Shown: positions 1 to 13,200 of the stretch, piece by piece
How the letters are laid out: each line of letters starts with the position of its first letter
Numbering within the stretch: the first letter of the stretch is position 1
From: Colius striatus
Lineage: Eukaryota > Chordata > Aves > Coliiformes > Coliidae
Reading direction: 5' to 3'
Assembly: GCF_028858725.1 (NCBI RefSeq)
Contig: NC_084764.1
Location: forward strand, 21,069,501-21,133,500
DNA length: 64,000 bases
Notes under the pieces: generated by a model
What the model saw: the letters and a program-made list of their open reading frames with translations, nothing else
What the model was told of the DNA's origin: nothing
The model's database searches: none
Translations under genes and position numbers: made by a program

Positions 1-1806
1 TGTCTAAGAATCTCATTCTTTAACAGACTCAGAGACCCCTGTTCAACGAATGCTGCTTTTCAGCGAGTTCCCAGCACACTAAAGGTTAACAGTATTAGAG
101 TCTTGTTAACAACAATGTGCAGTTTTCCTATCTCAAGTTTCCTTATTGTTGGAGCATAGGATATTAGCAAAGAGAGGGCGGGTGGACTTGTACTGATTAA
201 TATAATTCATTTCTGGCTTAATTAAAATACATTTTGTACTACATATTTTATTACAGAAATATAGAATGGCATGGCCTCAACAAACACATTTCTATTATAA
301 GATTTCCTGATTAGTACCAGTACAGCAAGCTTCTGAACACAATGTTTGGCCAGGCAGGACTTGCTGGGAGGAAGGGGGAAAGCCAGAGTGATCCTGTGTG
401 CCTCTGGTTTCAAGAAGGAAAATGGGAGGTTGTCCACTGTAGGACTGACTGACAGCAGAAGCCAGTGCCATGATGCTTACTAGTCCCTCTGGCCATCCTG
501 ATAATAGCCTTGTAGGACTATGACATAGACAAGACGTTAGGGTGCTGGCTGCCTCCTGACTACCAGATAATCTTAAGCTAAGATCATGACTCTGTCCATA
601 GTCCTTGCCTTTATTTTAAGCACCATCATTGCCAAAGGTGAAACAGTTAATTACTACAGCCTTGTGCTAAAACTGTACGAATTCCTCATCATCAGAATTT
701 GAATCCTTCACAGATCTAGCTCCCCTAAAAGGTAGAAGTCTAGTTTTATTGCAAGATGGTTTCACATTCTTGATTTCTGACACAACACCACAGGTACACT
801 GAGGTCATGACTGTTTCACCATCCCCATTAGCAACATAGTATCCTCACCACATTATGATGTTTGTGTTTGGGGGAATCGCTTCACCTCCAAACTGTCTGT
901 CCTCTGGGGATCTTTTTGTTGCTGTTCTTTCACCAGGACGCAGGCTAGAAAAGACTGGAAAACAAAACCATAATAATCCTATGGACTGCTAGAGTCTGTA
1001 AGTATGAAGGAACTGAACATCTCTGCTTCCCAGTATTTAAAAACAGAGAACAAATGTTTTATCTGTGTGGTTGCAGAGCAGCTTCAGGCACACAGGTAGC
1101 AGAACAGGGAGAGCAAATGGAGGCCTGCCAAAGCACCATGGTCTGCCAAAGCACTGTGCAATGCAGGCAAACATTAGCATGCAATAATAAATCACAAGAT
1201 GGAGTTAACTGCTGCTTCCAAGCAACACAGTATGGCATCAGTTACTACATTATCAATGAATTGCCCAGTGCAGACAAGTTTTTTTGTATTCAAAACAATT
1301 CAGCAGCGGACAAAATCCAATGTGTAGACAAGCCCTTAGGCTAGAGGTAGCATACCAAAGCCAAAGAACTGTGAATCTCACCCTGAACTTCTTAGTAGAG
1401 TTATTCTACAATCTTTTGACATTCAGCACACATTCTGTTCTAATTTTAGAGGTGCTAAATAAATATTTCATATATGTCACAACCTGACAGCTGTGCAGGT
1501 GGAATGATGAGACACAGAAATACTATTCCAAAACTTTAGGTTTCTATCTAAGTGCCAAATCTTGACCCTTCACAGAATCACATACTGTAATCATTTTAAC
1601 GGATATTCGATTAAATGCTGCACAGTACAACTAGATATTCTGTCCCCATAGAGACTTGAATAATTGAATGGGCAGGAGACAGGGAAGAATCAGGGCTCTG
1701 TACACTTGAATGTCTGTGTTAGAGAACACATTCAGAACCAGTTTTGCTTTCACGAGATATTTGAGATTTTATTTGAAGATCCATTCCATGAGAGCTGAAA
1801 ATTCTG
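1..1806. other. Intergenic, no gene recognised
   Basis: AT-rich unique-looking sequence. Frames up to 96 codons (1,054-1,344 plus) show no domain, no codon pattern and no splice context, and are read as chance. Confidence 0.6.
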
Positions 1807-2092
1807 TGTCGGGCTTTATACCAGGCCAGCAACTAAGCAACACAAAGCCACTCACTCACTCCCACTCTCCCAGTGGAATGGGGAGCAAAAAAATAAAGTA
1901 AAACTCATGGGTTGAGATAAGAATAGTTTAATAACTAAACTGAAACAAAATATAAGCAGAAGATGTTGTGCAAGAACTGCTTAACCATAACCCAAACATT
2001 GCTCTGTTATCAATGATATTTCCAGCATAAATCCAAAACACAGCCCTAATCCAGCTACTAGAAAGAAAATTAACCCAGCTGAAACCAGGAAA
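1807..2092 (-). mobile_element. Short LTR with both ends preserved (ERVL-like family)
   Basis: Read on the minus strand this starts ttcctggtttcagctggg (family usual TGTCCTGGTTTCAGCTGG). It passes gtgttttggattta and attcttatctcaaccca, and ends tataaagcccgaca at 1,807. These landmarks match the LTR at 19,901-20,535 in the same order, but that copy has about 350 extra bases in the middle. It is therefore either an internally deleted LTR or a short subfamily. A clear target-site duplication is not preserved. No internal retroviral sequence adjoins it. Class assignment to ERVL is from memory of avian repeats. Confidence 0.8.
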
Positions 2093-3624
2093 ACCTGAAT
2101 GGAATTATTGATGCTGTGAGGCCACTCAAAATTTAAGAATTATAATGTTCTGAAGAACAGTCTTTCACCTGAGCTGTTAAAGAAACAACAATTAACACCA
2201 TGTTGTCCAAATAAATCACAAATGCCTGTCCTGTAAGAACACCAGGACTTTTACTTCAGATCATAAATCATCCTTGCAGTGCTTATCTTTAAAACACAGA
2301 CTGCCCAGAACACAGGAGTGAGACAGTAACACATGAGACCAAAAGAATAGATGTAGTAACAGTACACACATTTGCACATTAACCTGTTCTTCAGTAGTGG
2401 GACAAATTCAGTTCAGCTGTCAATTATGCAGCTGTGCAAATCACATTTAATAGTTATTATTATATAACTGAAGAATATGCATGAGAGAGAAGAACTCTGA
2501 GACATATGAAGCATTAGATCTGAATGCCAATCCAGAAGGTGGGTGGGTTGGAAGCTAGAGATCCGCACCAGCAGTAGGATGCAATATTTCTCTGCTTTTT
2601 TCTCTTCTTTTTCATCTTCCATAACCTTAACTGTTTATTTCAATTTGCAATTCTGACCAAAGACATCTCCAAGGTTGCATCAAGTAAACTACCAAGTAGG
2701 CAAAAAAGGACAGTCAGATTTTAGCCTAATGCAGCTGGATTATCCAGAATTTTGCTTTACATTATGCCTTTCACAAATAGAGTAGCTATTCCATTCAGAC
2801 ACACATCAGAAATGGAGCAGTGACCTTCTGTAAAACCAGAGAAGCTTCCTCTAGCATGTACTTTTTGACAACAGCCCATCAGTTCCTGCTTTTTGATTGT
2901 TACTCCAAACTATGTTTCTAGTATTCAGCTTTGGTTCTACTAAAAAATCAGTTCAAAAGGATATAGCTGTCCCACAGACTTTAATGTGATTCTGTGATCT
3001 GAACAAGCTTGAAATGAGAAAACCAAAGTATGAGAATATACCCGGACACAGTAACATGATGTTCAATAGAGGATAATTTATCCTGCTTTTGAGAAAAGTA
3101 AATTACCCATGGTAAGCCTTGTGCTACTGCAGCAAGATTTCTACAAATACCCAAGTTACCTCATTTAAAGCTAGGGAGGGCATAAACAATACTGAAAGCT
3201 GCACAGTCTCAGACTCAACTGCTTTTTCCTTGGATGGATTATAGATCAACAATATCTAACTGCTGCAGGAAAACACAGAGACAGAAGAAAGCTTCCATCA
3301 TTAAGCATTCAAATCCTTAACAATTCTGTGGCATATTTCAGGAACTCACATGTGATGAACTGAAATGTTCCTGATAAAGACAAAACTGTTGTTAAATGCC
3401 AAAATTGCAAGCTGGCTTCAACACTGCTGTCCTTTTGAGAAAGAAAAGTAATGATGCTACTTAATGAATCTACTTTGTCTTTATGGATTGAACTCTCCAT
3501 CTAAAGTCTGCCTACCTCAATATGACATTTAAACAGTAAAAGGATGTTCATCAAACACCTTTCTTCAGTCATGTACCCTTATAGTGCTACATTCATGAAC
3601 TGAGCAAGGTAACTTTTATTTAAC

Positions 3625-3692
3625 TATATATATCCACACACATACACACACACATATACATATATTCTCACATAGACACACACAGATATTTA
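3625..3692. repeat. Interrupted TA/CA microsatellite
   Basis: tatatata followed by mixed cacacaca and catatata runs. The cysteine/valine-rich minus-strand frame over it is an artefact. Confidence 0.85.
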
Positions 3693-6600
3693 CAAAATGA
3701 CAGAGGCTGTAGTTGCATCCATAAAGGCCAATTGCTGCAGAGGTCAGTGGCAATTGCAGCAAATGGCATGAAGACAACCTTGCTGACAAGTGAACTACTA
3801 GCTGCATATTGATGTCAGAATTCAAGAATACAAGGTACAAGGTTGGAGTTTGTTTCATTTTGATTCCAACAAAGAATTCTGGTTTTTTCTAGACTGCTAA
3901 AATCTTGCAAATTCTACGATGCACTTGAAGGATATATTCTCGAACTCTAAACACCCATAAGCCACAAATGTAGGCTTAATTTTTTTTGAACAAATGTGTC
4001 CACTGATTTTGTGATTGCAGTAATCAGGTAAGAGTTAAGCAAGGAGTTGCATCATCTTAAGTTACTCTTGGAGAGCTGCTGGATAAAGAGGGGCTGTGAC
4101 AATGCAGCATATGCAAAATATACATTACTTGATGTTTTCCTACAGCTTCTTCTTCAATGATATAAAGCAATACAGAATAACTCCTATCCAGGAAATCTTA
4201 GGCAGAAACTTTAAGCAGAACTTGGAAACAGTTGAAAAGCCATAGCGTGGAAAAAAAGTCTGCAGAGAAGCAGATTGCAACTGGGCAGAAAGAACCTGCC
4301 TAAACTTGAAAGAATAGACAAATTTAGATAAGACCGTGTGTCTAAGGATTTGTTATTTGAATCTTTTAACTTACAAAACTCTTATGGAAAAACAAATCAC
4401 ATGCTGGTCTGTGCAAGTAGATCCCTGTGACTGTACATGTTGGTTCGTGACAGCTCTGGCAGCAGGAACCAGAGCTATCACTCTGACAAGTCAAAAGTAG
4501 ATCAAGCTGGTTAGGAAAAGAGGTCAGCCACAGAAACCTAGCAGGAATAAAGGGCATGCCTAGGCCTAATGCTAACAGAACATACCCAAAGAGAGGAAAG
4601 GTGGTTTTATCTGATCTGCTTTACTGAAAGGCACATCCATGAATACCGTGGGAATCTTCATAGGGCAGCAGAGGTGAATTACATTTCATTTCTCTAATCT
4701 TTTATTTCATGTAGGTTTTTACTTTTCAGACAATTCCTTATAAGAGTTCCCTTCCACAAAGTAAGTCCTTCTTCTGCCCTTAAATGATGGACCATATTTA
4801 TAGTCAACCAAGATAGCTAATTTTCTTAGTGTCCACTCTTCACCTACACAATGGTCTGCAGCTACAGAAAGCTCCCACAGCAGCATACTTTATCCCTGTT
4901 TTGAAGCCACCGATATCCAGATCAAGAATAAACACAGTGGGACTGAAAACTAAGGCAGCAATCCCACAGGTGGCACCTTCCTGGTGGAAGCTCCCATCAG
5001 CCTACACTTGATGTACTTGATGTACTCCTTCCAGGTGTGTAGTCTGCTGCTAGGAGCAAAATAAAAAATAATATCGGAGTGCTGGGATCTCTTAGTCATT
5101 TGTTTATCATCGCCACTTGAAATTTCACACTGCAGTCAAGTGGAAGACAACAAAAAACACTGAACCAATTGCAGTCTTGTCTCCTCTGTCAATCACAAGT
5201 TTGAATTGATAACTTGATAGTTCCAAGTATTCAGTTCCAAGCAAGAGCTGGGAGTGTTCATTGTTGTTAAGAATGAGGCGACTTTTAATGTCTTCAGTTC
5301 AAGATCATCACCTTCAGAATATCTGAGAAGGGAATTCAGTCCACTGTCTAAAATAGCTAATGCAAGTCAAGCAAATCCAAGAGATGTTGTCTTATTGCCA
5401 CACTCATACAATTGAATTAGCAGAACTTGAGAGGGACCAACGCACTGCTAGTAAAGGCACAAACAAGGATATGTCCATAGTCCAAAGGACTAATTAAGGG
5501 CTACTCTGGTTAATAAGAGAATTACAGGAAGATAGGGAAATGTACAAATATAGTATTTAAAGATATGTTACATGTATTTGTAGCATGAAGTATTGGTTTT
5601 AGTATACAATACTACATAGAAAAAGCCAAAATATCCTTGTATCCTATAAGGAAACACCACCTTAGATTCACGTTACCAGAAACTATTGCTGCTGTGTGGC
5701 CACATCGCATCAAATGAGGCTTTTACTTTCTCCCATACTGTCACTAGGAGTCCTCCCTGAGAAGAGGGCAAGTAGCAATTGGAGTCCTTGCAGTGAGAGA
5801 ACCAGTCACTGGAACGAAGCAGTCAGCAAGGGAAAATCCTAGCAGAAGCTGCCAGCAAAGAGGAATGCTTCATGCTGGGGCATGCTCAGCATGGCCTGCA
5901 AGCCACCTCCACTATCCACTACTGAAGCACTGGTTGGTGAGAGTGAATGGGAGCAGACCAGCAGCCTGAAGAATCTCTCTGAAGAGAAACAAAAAGGAAT
6001 ACCCTGAAGTTTCTCAAAAGCAGGTCTTATCCTCTAATAGCAGCTTGGCTGCAACAAAGAAGTACCTGTCAATGCAGAACAACATTTACCTATTGCACTT
6101 TCTACAAGATTGTTTTGGGTTTCTAAAAAAATGTCTAACATCATTCTGGATATTCTCCCTATATATATACGAACAACTCAATGGAAAGGAGATTATCAGA
6201 CTGTATTTATTTAGATGAATATATAAGTAAGAAAAAAATAAAAACTAACTATTGCCTGAGATCTTTTTTCTTAAATTAAAAAAGCTCCCAAGATCTAAAA
6301 CCATCTAACAATAGTTCAGTCTTAGCCTGGAAGGATAGTGCCCTCTGGTGATAAAAACTGTCCTGTTACTTGAAAGCATGAAGTTAATTTCTTGTTTTTC
6401 CTTATGATACTTCTAAGCAGTTGCACTGGACTACTCTCTTTCCAAAGCTCTATTTTTGAAATATGCTTAATTAAGAACCTTTTCTTTCTAGCAAAGATAT
6501 CTGATTGTGTATGATTGCAAAAGCCTAACAAAGTAATGTTTTCTTACCTGATGCAAATAGCTGCTGATTCTGCTTCTCTGTACATTTTCAGTATTTATTA

Positions 6601-9600
6601 TGGATCACAGGAATTTTATAGAGGCAAGAATTACATACTTTATGGTTCTGCCTTTTGAGAATAAACAGAGGTTTAACATTCAGTCATTGGTGTGCTCCAG
6701 TTCCAAGTTCCTCTATTGAACTACAGAAAGAAAGTATAATGTGTACTTATTTGTTCCTATGTACAAAAAAAAATCCTACATGATGCATTCCACTGAAAAT
6801 CTCACTGATTCATACAAGTACAAGTAAACAAAAGAATTTGGGGTGGGAGGAAGAGTATTTTGTGGCCAGTTTTTGTTTTGCTAGAAACCAACATACTTAC
6901 AAACAATGTCAAAACTTATTTAACCTTTTCCTAAGGCTGAAGAATAAAAACACTAGAGAAAAAGAGAATGCACAAGGGCAAAGAGATAGTGAAATTCTTC
7001 ATACCACATTGATATCTTCGGTTTAGAAAGATATTGGAGGGGAAGACTAATTCATAATGTCAAGGTTCTTGGATCCTAGTGCCATAGGAGCATCTGCTGA
7101 GAAGGCTGATAAGGAAAACACCTTTTGAACTCCTTCTGTTAAGAAGCAGTAGCAGTTAAGAAACAATTATGTGAATGCTGATGTGAACCTGCCTGTGCTT
7201 ACAGAGAGAAGTTGAGAAATGTAGAAATTCCATTGTTTGTGCCAGATAAATTTCTAATCATTTGCGATTCTCTTGCTGAATTTTTCCACGCAGATTGCAA
7301 TTCCCTAGAGATTTTCTTTTAATGTTTTTCCATAGCTGTCTGTTCAGAACAAGAACCCCTCCTTGAGGAGGAGATTAAAGTAGGCTAATTCTGCCTTGGA
7401 AAAGGGTGGAAGCGTGACCATGAATAACAGGAAAGCCCTGGAGAACTGAAGGCAATTGCTGTGGCAATTGGAGGAAGCATTATCCACCTTCCCACACACT
7501 GCAGCAACAACAGCAGTTGCCCTTAGAATGTTCAAGGACTACACACAGCCTATACCAGATATTTTTGCTGCCCTATATGGTCTAAGCGACCCAGACTTTT
7601 TGCCATTCAAAATTTAAGCAATAACCACATGAGGGAAGAGTACATAAAATGTAATTCAAAAGTTGCCAATTAAGTTGTCCATAGAAATGTTTCTCTTCCC
7701 AGCGCTGAAAATTCCATTTAACTAGTACTTCTTAAAAGTGATCTTTGTGAAGCAGGACCCAGTCCTGCAAATCAGTCTGTATTTTCCACTGCCTTAGATG
7801 TTTGCTCTTGTTTTCTAACAAAAATACTTGAGTCAGATGTTTATAACGTTGAGCAGTCAGGATCATAATGTTAAAAGCCCAAGCTACACTTCTAAATTTC
7901 CATGAGCATTTGACATTACCAAAACTTGCCAATGTTAAAAAGATCAGTATAAATTTCTGTTGTTTAAATAGTAGCAAGAACAGGAAAGAAATTTATTTGA
8001 ATTTAAAATCAAATCAGTATAATCATGTAATATGCTGCAGACCTACCTTAACGCTTTTTATGTTGTCCACCAGTTATTTTGCACTAGAGGGAGTTGCTAT
8101 GTACACTGCATTTCTGGAACTGTGATATTTGCTTGCATGTGCAGGTCTTAATTTTTGGAGTAGTTTGGGCATGTGGAATAGCAACCATTGACAGAACCAA
8201 GCTAGTTACTCCTAGGGAAATTAGCTATCTTCCTTTGCCCCCCAGTTCCCAGCAGTAGAAACAAAACAAAGTCTGTGTGGCTCATATCCTTGCACCTCTT
8301 CCCACAGTGAGTTAGGGTTAGATCAGGCTTCAGCCAACACATAAGACAATTCAGTTTTGATATAATGTTATAAAGTCTTCCACTGACCCTGTTATTCCTA
8401 TCACTCAACTCCCTTTTCCAGTTCCCCAAAATTGACTTAAGAGTAAAAAAGATAATAAAGCTCATATCAGCTTGATCCCACAATGCAGACAACAAATGTA
8501 ACCAAGAGTTATTAACACTTTAAGTAGCATCATTGTATGTCTTATGTAGGAATTTTTCTAAATTAAACTTTTAAGGGGAAAAAGAGTGCTGCCAGTAAAT
8601 AGCTGAGGATACCAATAAAGGGTGCTTATATAGACAAGCTTCATTATATGTGAACTACGTGTTTCCAAGATTAGGAAAAAAAAAAAGAGCAGAAGAATAC
8701 AGTACTTGATGCAGTCCAAGAAGTTTGCTATGAAAAAGGTACATCATGGTAGGGCTGTTTCTAGTTATTATTGCTTTATGTGTTACATCATTATCACCAT
8801 CATTATTATTCCACTCACAATAACATTGGAATGTACCTCACCATCTTTAGGCATATATATCTATAGAAATAAAGGAGAGAATTGCCTCTGATTTTACCCA
8901 CCAAAACTAAAATGGCGTGAAAGGTTGTAAGATCTGCGTAGGCACCAAGGTTCCAATTCACAAGCTAGAGTAAAACACAAAGGAGTCTGATCATGGGTTC
9001 AATTGTCACTTAAAACACAGAATTTCCTAAAATAGACAGAAAAAAGATAACAACACATTAAAAATACTTAAGAAACTGCAATATATGCTATGTTTTTAAC
9101 TATTTTGTTATCTATCACTGCTCCTACAAAACGTATAGATGAAGGGACTATTGATATTTTTCCTCCACTTGAAATAATTTCTAGAATAGCTCCATTTTTT
9201 ATTTGATACCTTATTTAATATTCTTAGTTCAGCCCCTGTGATTTAGCATGTCTTGTATATCAAAGATTTCAGTAATGTAGGACACGATTGTTCAGATATG
9301 AATGAGACTATTCCTAGGAAAATAGAAGGCTGGAAATTATCACAGAATTACAGTCTGCCTGATGTGTTAGCTTAAAAATTGCTACTGACTGCTACATAGT
9401 ATGACTCAATAGCAAAGGAGATCAATGAAGATTTTTCTTCTAAAACTGTTGTTTTGTTGCTTTGAAGGGGAGGACAGGGAAGGAAATGCAGTCAAAGTGT
9501 CTACCTTCCAAGATAGTCTCTGATGGTGCCATAAGATGCTAATAATAATTCTGAAGGACCAAAAAGTTCTGAAATATTTATAAAGTTTACTTTTGAAAGC

Positions 9601-10187
9601 TTAGTCTCAAACTTTTAGCAGACTCTAAACAGAACCTCAAGTCAACTCAAGAAAAATAGAGCAGAAAATGCCACTGGTGTAATACTCAGTACTGACAATG
9701 GGCAGCACAAGCCTCCAGAACATCACAAAGGATAAGCAAGTGCAAAAAGTATTTTCCTAAGCAGGAATTGCATACCTGAAGGGAGTACTTCAAGATCTAT
9801 GCCCAAAGTACAGCTAAATAAAAAGAGTAAATGAATAAGTTCCACATGAAGGAGACATAACTGAGAGTGACTGGTTTTTTAGATCTCTATGAATATTCCA
9901 CTAATTACTTTCTAGTTGCTTTGTCCTTAAAGAGTATTGTCAGCTTTAGTCTGTAAGGAGAACAATTGTTGTAAGCACCAGCACTGCAAAGTCTCTAAAC
10001 CAATCACAGAGGAGGACATTACGTTGCATGGCTCAAAGGAGAACAAGAGACAGGACAGAGGACAGGAATAAAGGAATTATTTTAAATGAAATTGTCAGGG
10101 TATCCAACAGCTCGGCACAGAGTTGGGACAGTCTGATGTAAGAGCGGCAAAAGAAGTATGAACCACTTCGAAAGAAGGAAAAAATGT

Positions 10188-10213
10188 ATTAGTAATTATA
10201 ATTAATTACTAAT
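10188..10213. repeat. AT-rich perfect palindrome with TAATTA cores
   Basis: Arms attagtaatta (10,188-10,198) and taattactaat (10,203-10,213) are exact reverse complements separated by 4 bases. The TAATTA/TAATTA-like cores are homeodomain-type sites; a role is inference only. Confidence 0.7.
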
Positions 10214-13200
10214 GCAATTAACACTTTTTTCCACAAATGGAGAGGTTCTTGAGCAGCTCTTGGATGAAATTGCTTCTTTGGGACTACAAGATTTGTTTTC
10301 TTTTTCAGGTGCCTGTCATGCAACTCACTTTAGCCCTCTGTTCCAATTTTGAAATCTGTAGAAGGAAATTTCACTTCCTCTGTTACACGAAGTGTTGAAA
10401 GGCATCTAGATAACAAATACTTTTAAGTCAGTATGACTTATCTGCTGATTACCACCAACACATCTGCCCACTTCCTCACTACCTTGCAGTGCACTCAGAC
10501 AAATATATTAACCCAGATCAGAATGACTGCACATCATTATTCCAGTCTGGAGGTTTTTCATGCAAGTTTTGCATGAACCACATAACCACACTTGAGAGCA
10601 ACAACATGCTTAGTTGTTGAGGTTTTATTAAACTTCATCTTGTTTTGGGTATCTGACAACAACATTAAGTTGTTTATATCTATCTGTGTTGGTTTTAAAT
10701 ATCAGTGAAGATTATCAGATCTTTATATTGGATAGTTTTACTAAGTTTAGATAGAACGCTGTGCATTTTACATATACTACTATAACCCTTATTATAACAG
10801 TAGTCAACTTTAGTTTCAAATATACTGTTTAAGGACCATCATATAAGCAAAACTAATTACTCACCATTTTACAGTAATACGTGAACTTCATATCAAATAA
10901 AGCAGAAAACATTAAACATTTTTAAAGATTAAATACCACACCAAGCAATTCTGTAGAAACTATAAATATTAATAATTAAATTTAAAATTAATGTTTCATT
11001 ATTTCTGCCAGTGAAACAGCAAGAAACTTATGCCAGCCTGTCTTTCTTCCCCAAAACTGTTTCATAATAGACTGCCAATATTTACAAATTTGCTTGTCAT
11101 AAAAAGAGCATATGAGCACTGATTTAATTGCTGAGAGACAGTGTGTTCACATATGCTCTGGACCAAATCTAAGCTGTTTTTCAACAGAGATTATCACCAT
11201 CAGTTTTCCATAGCATCAACACACACAAAATGCCAAATCTACTCTTCTTAATAAAAGGCCAATGGAAATTTTCTGCTCCAAAGAGGCCTCACATTCACTT
11301 AAGCTCCTATAGTTTCTCTAACTACCTCAATATTCATTTCTCTGTTCACATTTCTTCTTTGAAATGCCTCATAGGTAAGAGGAACAAAAAATGTCAGTGA
11401 CAAAACTGCAGCAGAACCTGTGTGACTGCCAGAAAGCTCTCAGGAAGGGGAGAAGGCCACAGTCCTTAACAGCACAAAGTTAATTGATAGCTCAGAAACA
11501 GCTTTCATCACAGACAAGGAAGCAGACACTTTCCTAACTACCACACTAGACTGAGAGCAGAAGAGGGGAAGGAAACAAAGTCCTCTACAACTATGTAGAA
11601 TGCTACAATGGCTCTCCTGCTGTCCTTTTCAGCAGTCTGTGGTCAGGGATTTAATTCAACCTCCTCAAGGTAATCCTAGCTGGGAAAGCAAAAAGAGAAG
11701 AGAAACTGCTCCAAACTACTTAATGTACGATCACATTTTTACTCATGGTTATATTAGATGATACAGCATATAAACAAGAGAAGAGACTAGGAATCTTCAC
11801 ACATTAGATGAACCACAATTAGCCTTTGATGAGGAAAAACAGAACTCTTAAGAAGTGTTATATGTTTTCATTGATTATTTTTCATATCCCTTTCTCTGTG
11901 AAAGGTGAAGAATTTTATTCCTTCCAAATCCATTCCTTTTTCAGATTGACAGCAGCTTTTACTACCAGCTACTCTTTTCAAGAGGTTACTTCTGCTTTGT
12001 ATTGCAAATTTCACTAAACAAAAGAAATCCTAAGTATATTCTTGTAGATGCTTACTTGTCTTTACAGCATTGAGACTATATGCATAGAACCAGTCCAGAA
12101 AATAAGATTGGTTTTAGTAAAATGATATAAGATTCCTCAGACAAAAGCGTACTCAAGGACATAATTTTTGCAACTGTGACTGGTGCATCCTATGATCCTG
12201 GGGAAGTGCAGATAAACCACCAGATACCAGTTGAGACCAAGACCAGAAACTAGAGAAATCTATGAATCCTGTGATGAGACATAACAATATTATATATGGA
12301 AGAAAAACTCAAAGAGCTCATGGAAAGGACAACACAGACATCTCTTCAGCAACCACTAGGGACCACCAGAGAACCCTTCCAGAGATCTAGGCCACATCCT
12401 TAATGACTATGTAAATATGATGATTAGTTATTCATATCCAGGAAATCTAACTCATGTGTGTGTGACAGGCTAACATAAGATTTAGCTGATGCAACATAAA
12501 GCATCAATGTTAGGTGGAGTGAACCCCTATGCACCCAGCACTGCAAAAAAGGAATGCCTGCTATTTAATGCTACATTGGTGTTAAGGAGTTTATTCCCAG
12601 TTTCGGTGACAAAAACATATGTTGTTATATTCTTTCAAATGCCAAAAATCTCTCCATAAATGAGTGTTAGTGGTTGTGCAAAAAAAAAAAGGGGGGGCTC
12701 TGCATGGAGATGTGCTCATCTCCTGCATTCATAGCTGCTCAGCAGATGCCTAGCTTTGGGCACTAGACTGGTACTCTTCAGCTGTAGGAAGCACATGCAG
12801 AGAGGACCTGCTACTGAAACAGAGCAAGCAGACTGCTTGATCACCTTGTGAACAACCCAGGTTTTTATTGTTTGTTTAAAAGTAAGGAAATACCTTCCCT
12901 CCACATTCAGGAAATTAATTTCCACTTGTGTGTCAGCCTCCCTCTCATTCTGTCATATCAAAACCATCTGACCTGAGCACCGGTATCTGCTGACATACAG
13001 GATTCAGGGGAACCAAGCAAGTAAGCAATGTCATCCAGTCTTAGCAGCAACTCTTCCTTGCCTTGGTGACAAGCAAAGCTACTTGTCTATATTCGCTAAG
13101 ACCTGAAGCAAAAACCCAGCTTGCCGAAGTTCTCAGAAGAATTAGAGAAAGTAGCTATTCTTTCTACCCTCCTGATCCCAAAGCTCATTTCCCATCCACT

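Noticed and set aside
2975..2997. gattctgtgatct, resembling the CR1 terminal repeat
   Set aside because: The bases before it do not match the CR1 3'UTR, so it is probably chance. The same applies to cacagaatcacag near 28,992.
3616..3858. 80-codon minus-strand frame with a Cys/Val-rich repeat
   Set aside because: Its N-terminal repetitive part is the TA/CA microsatellite.
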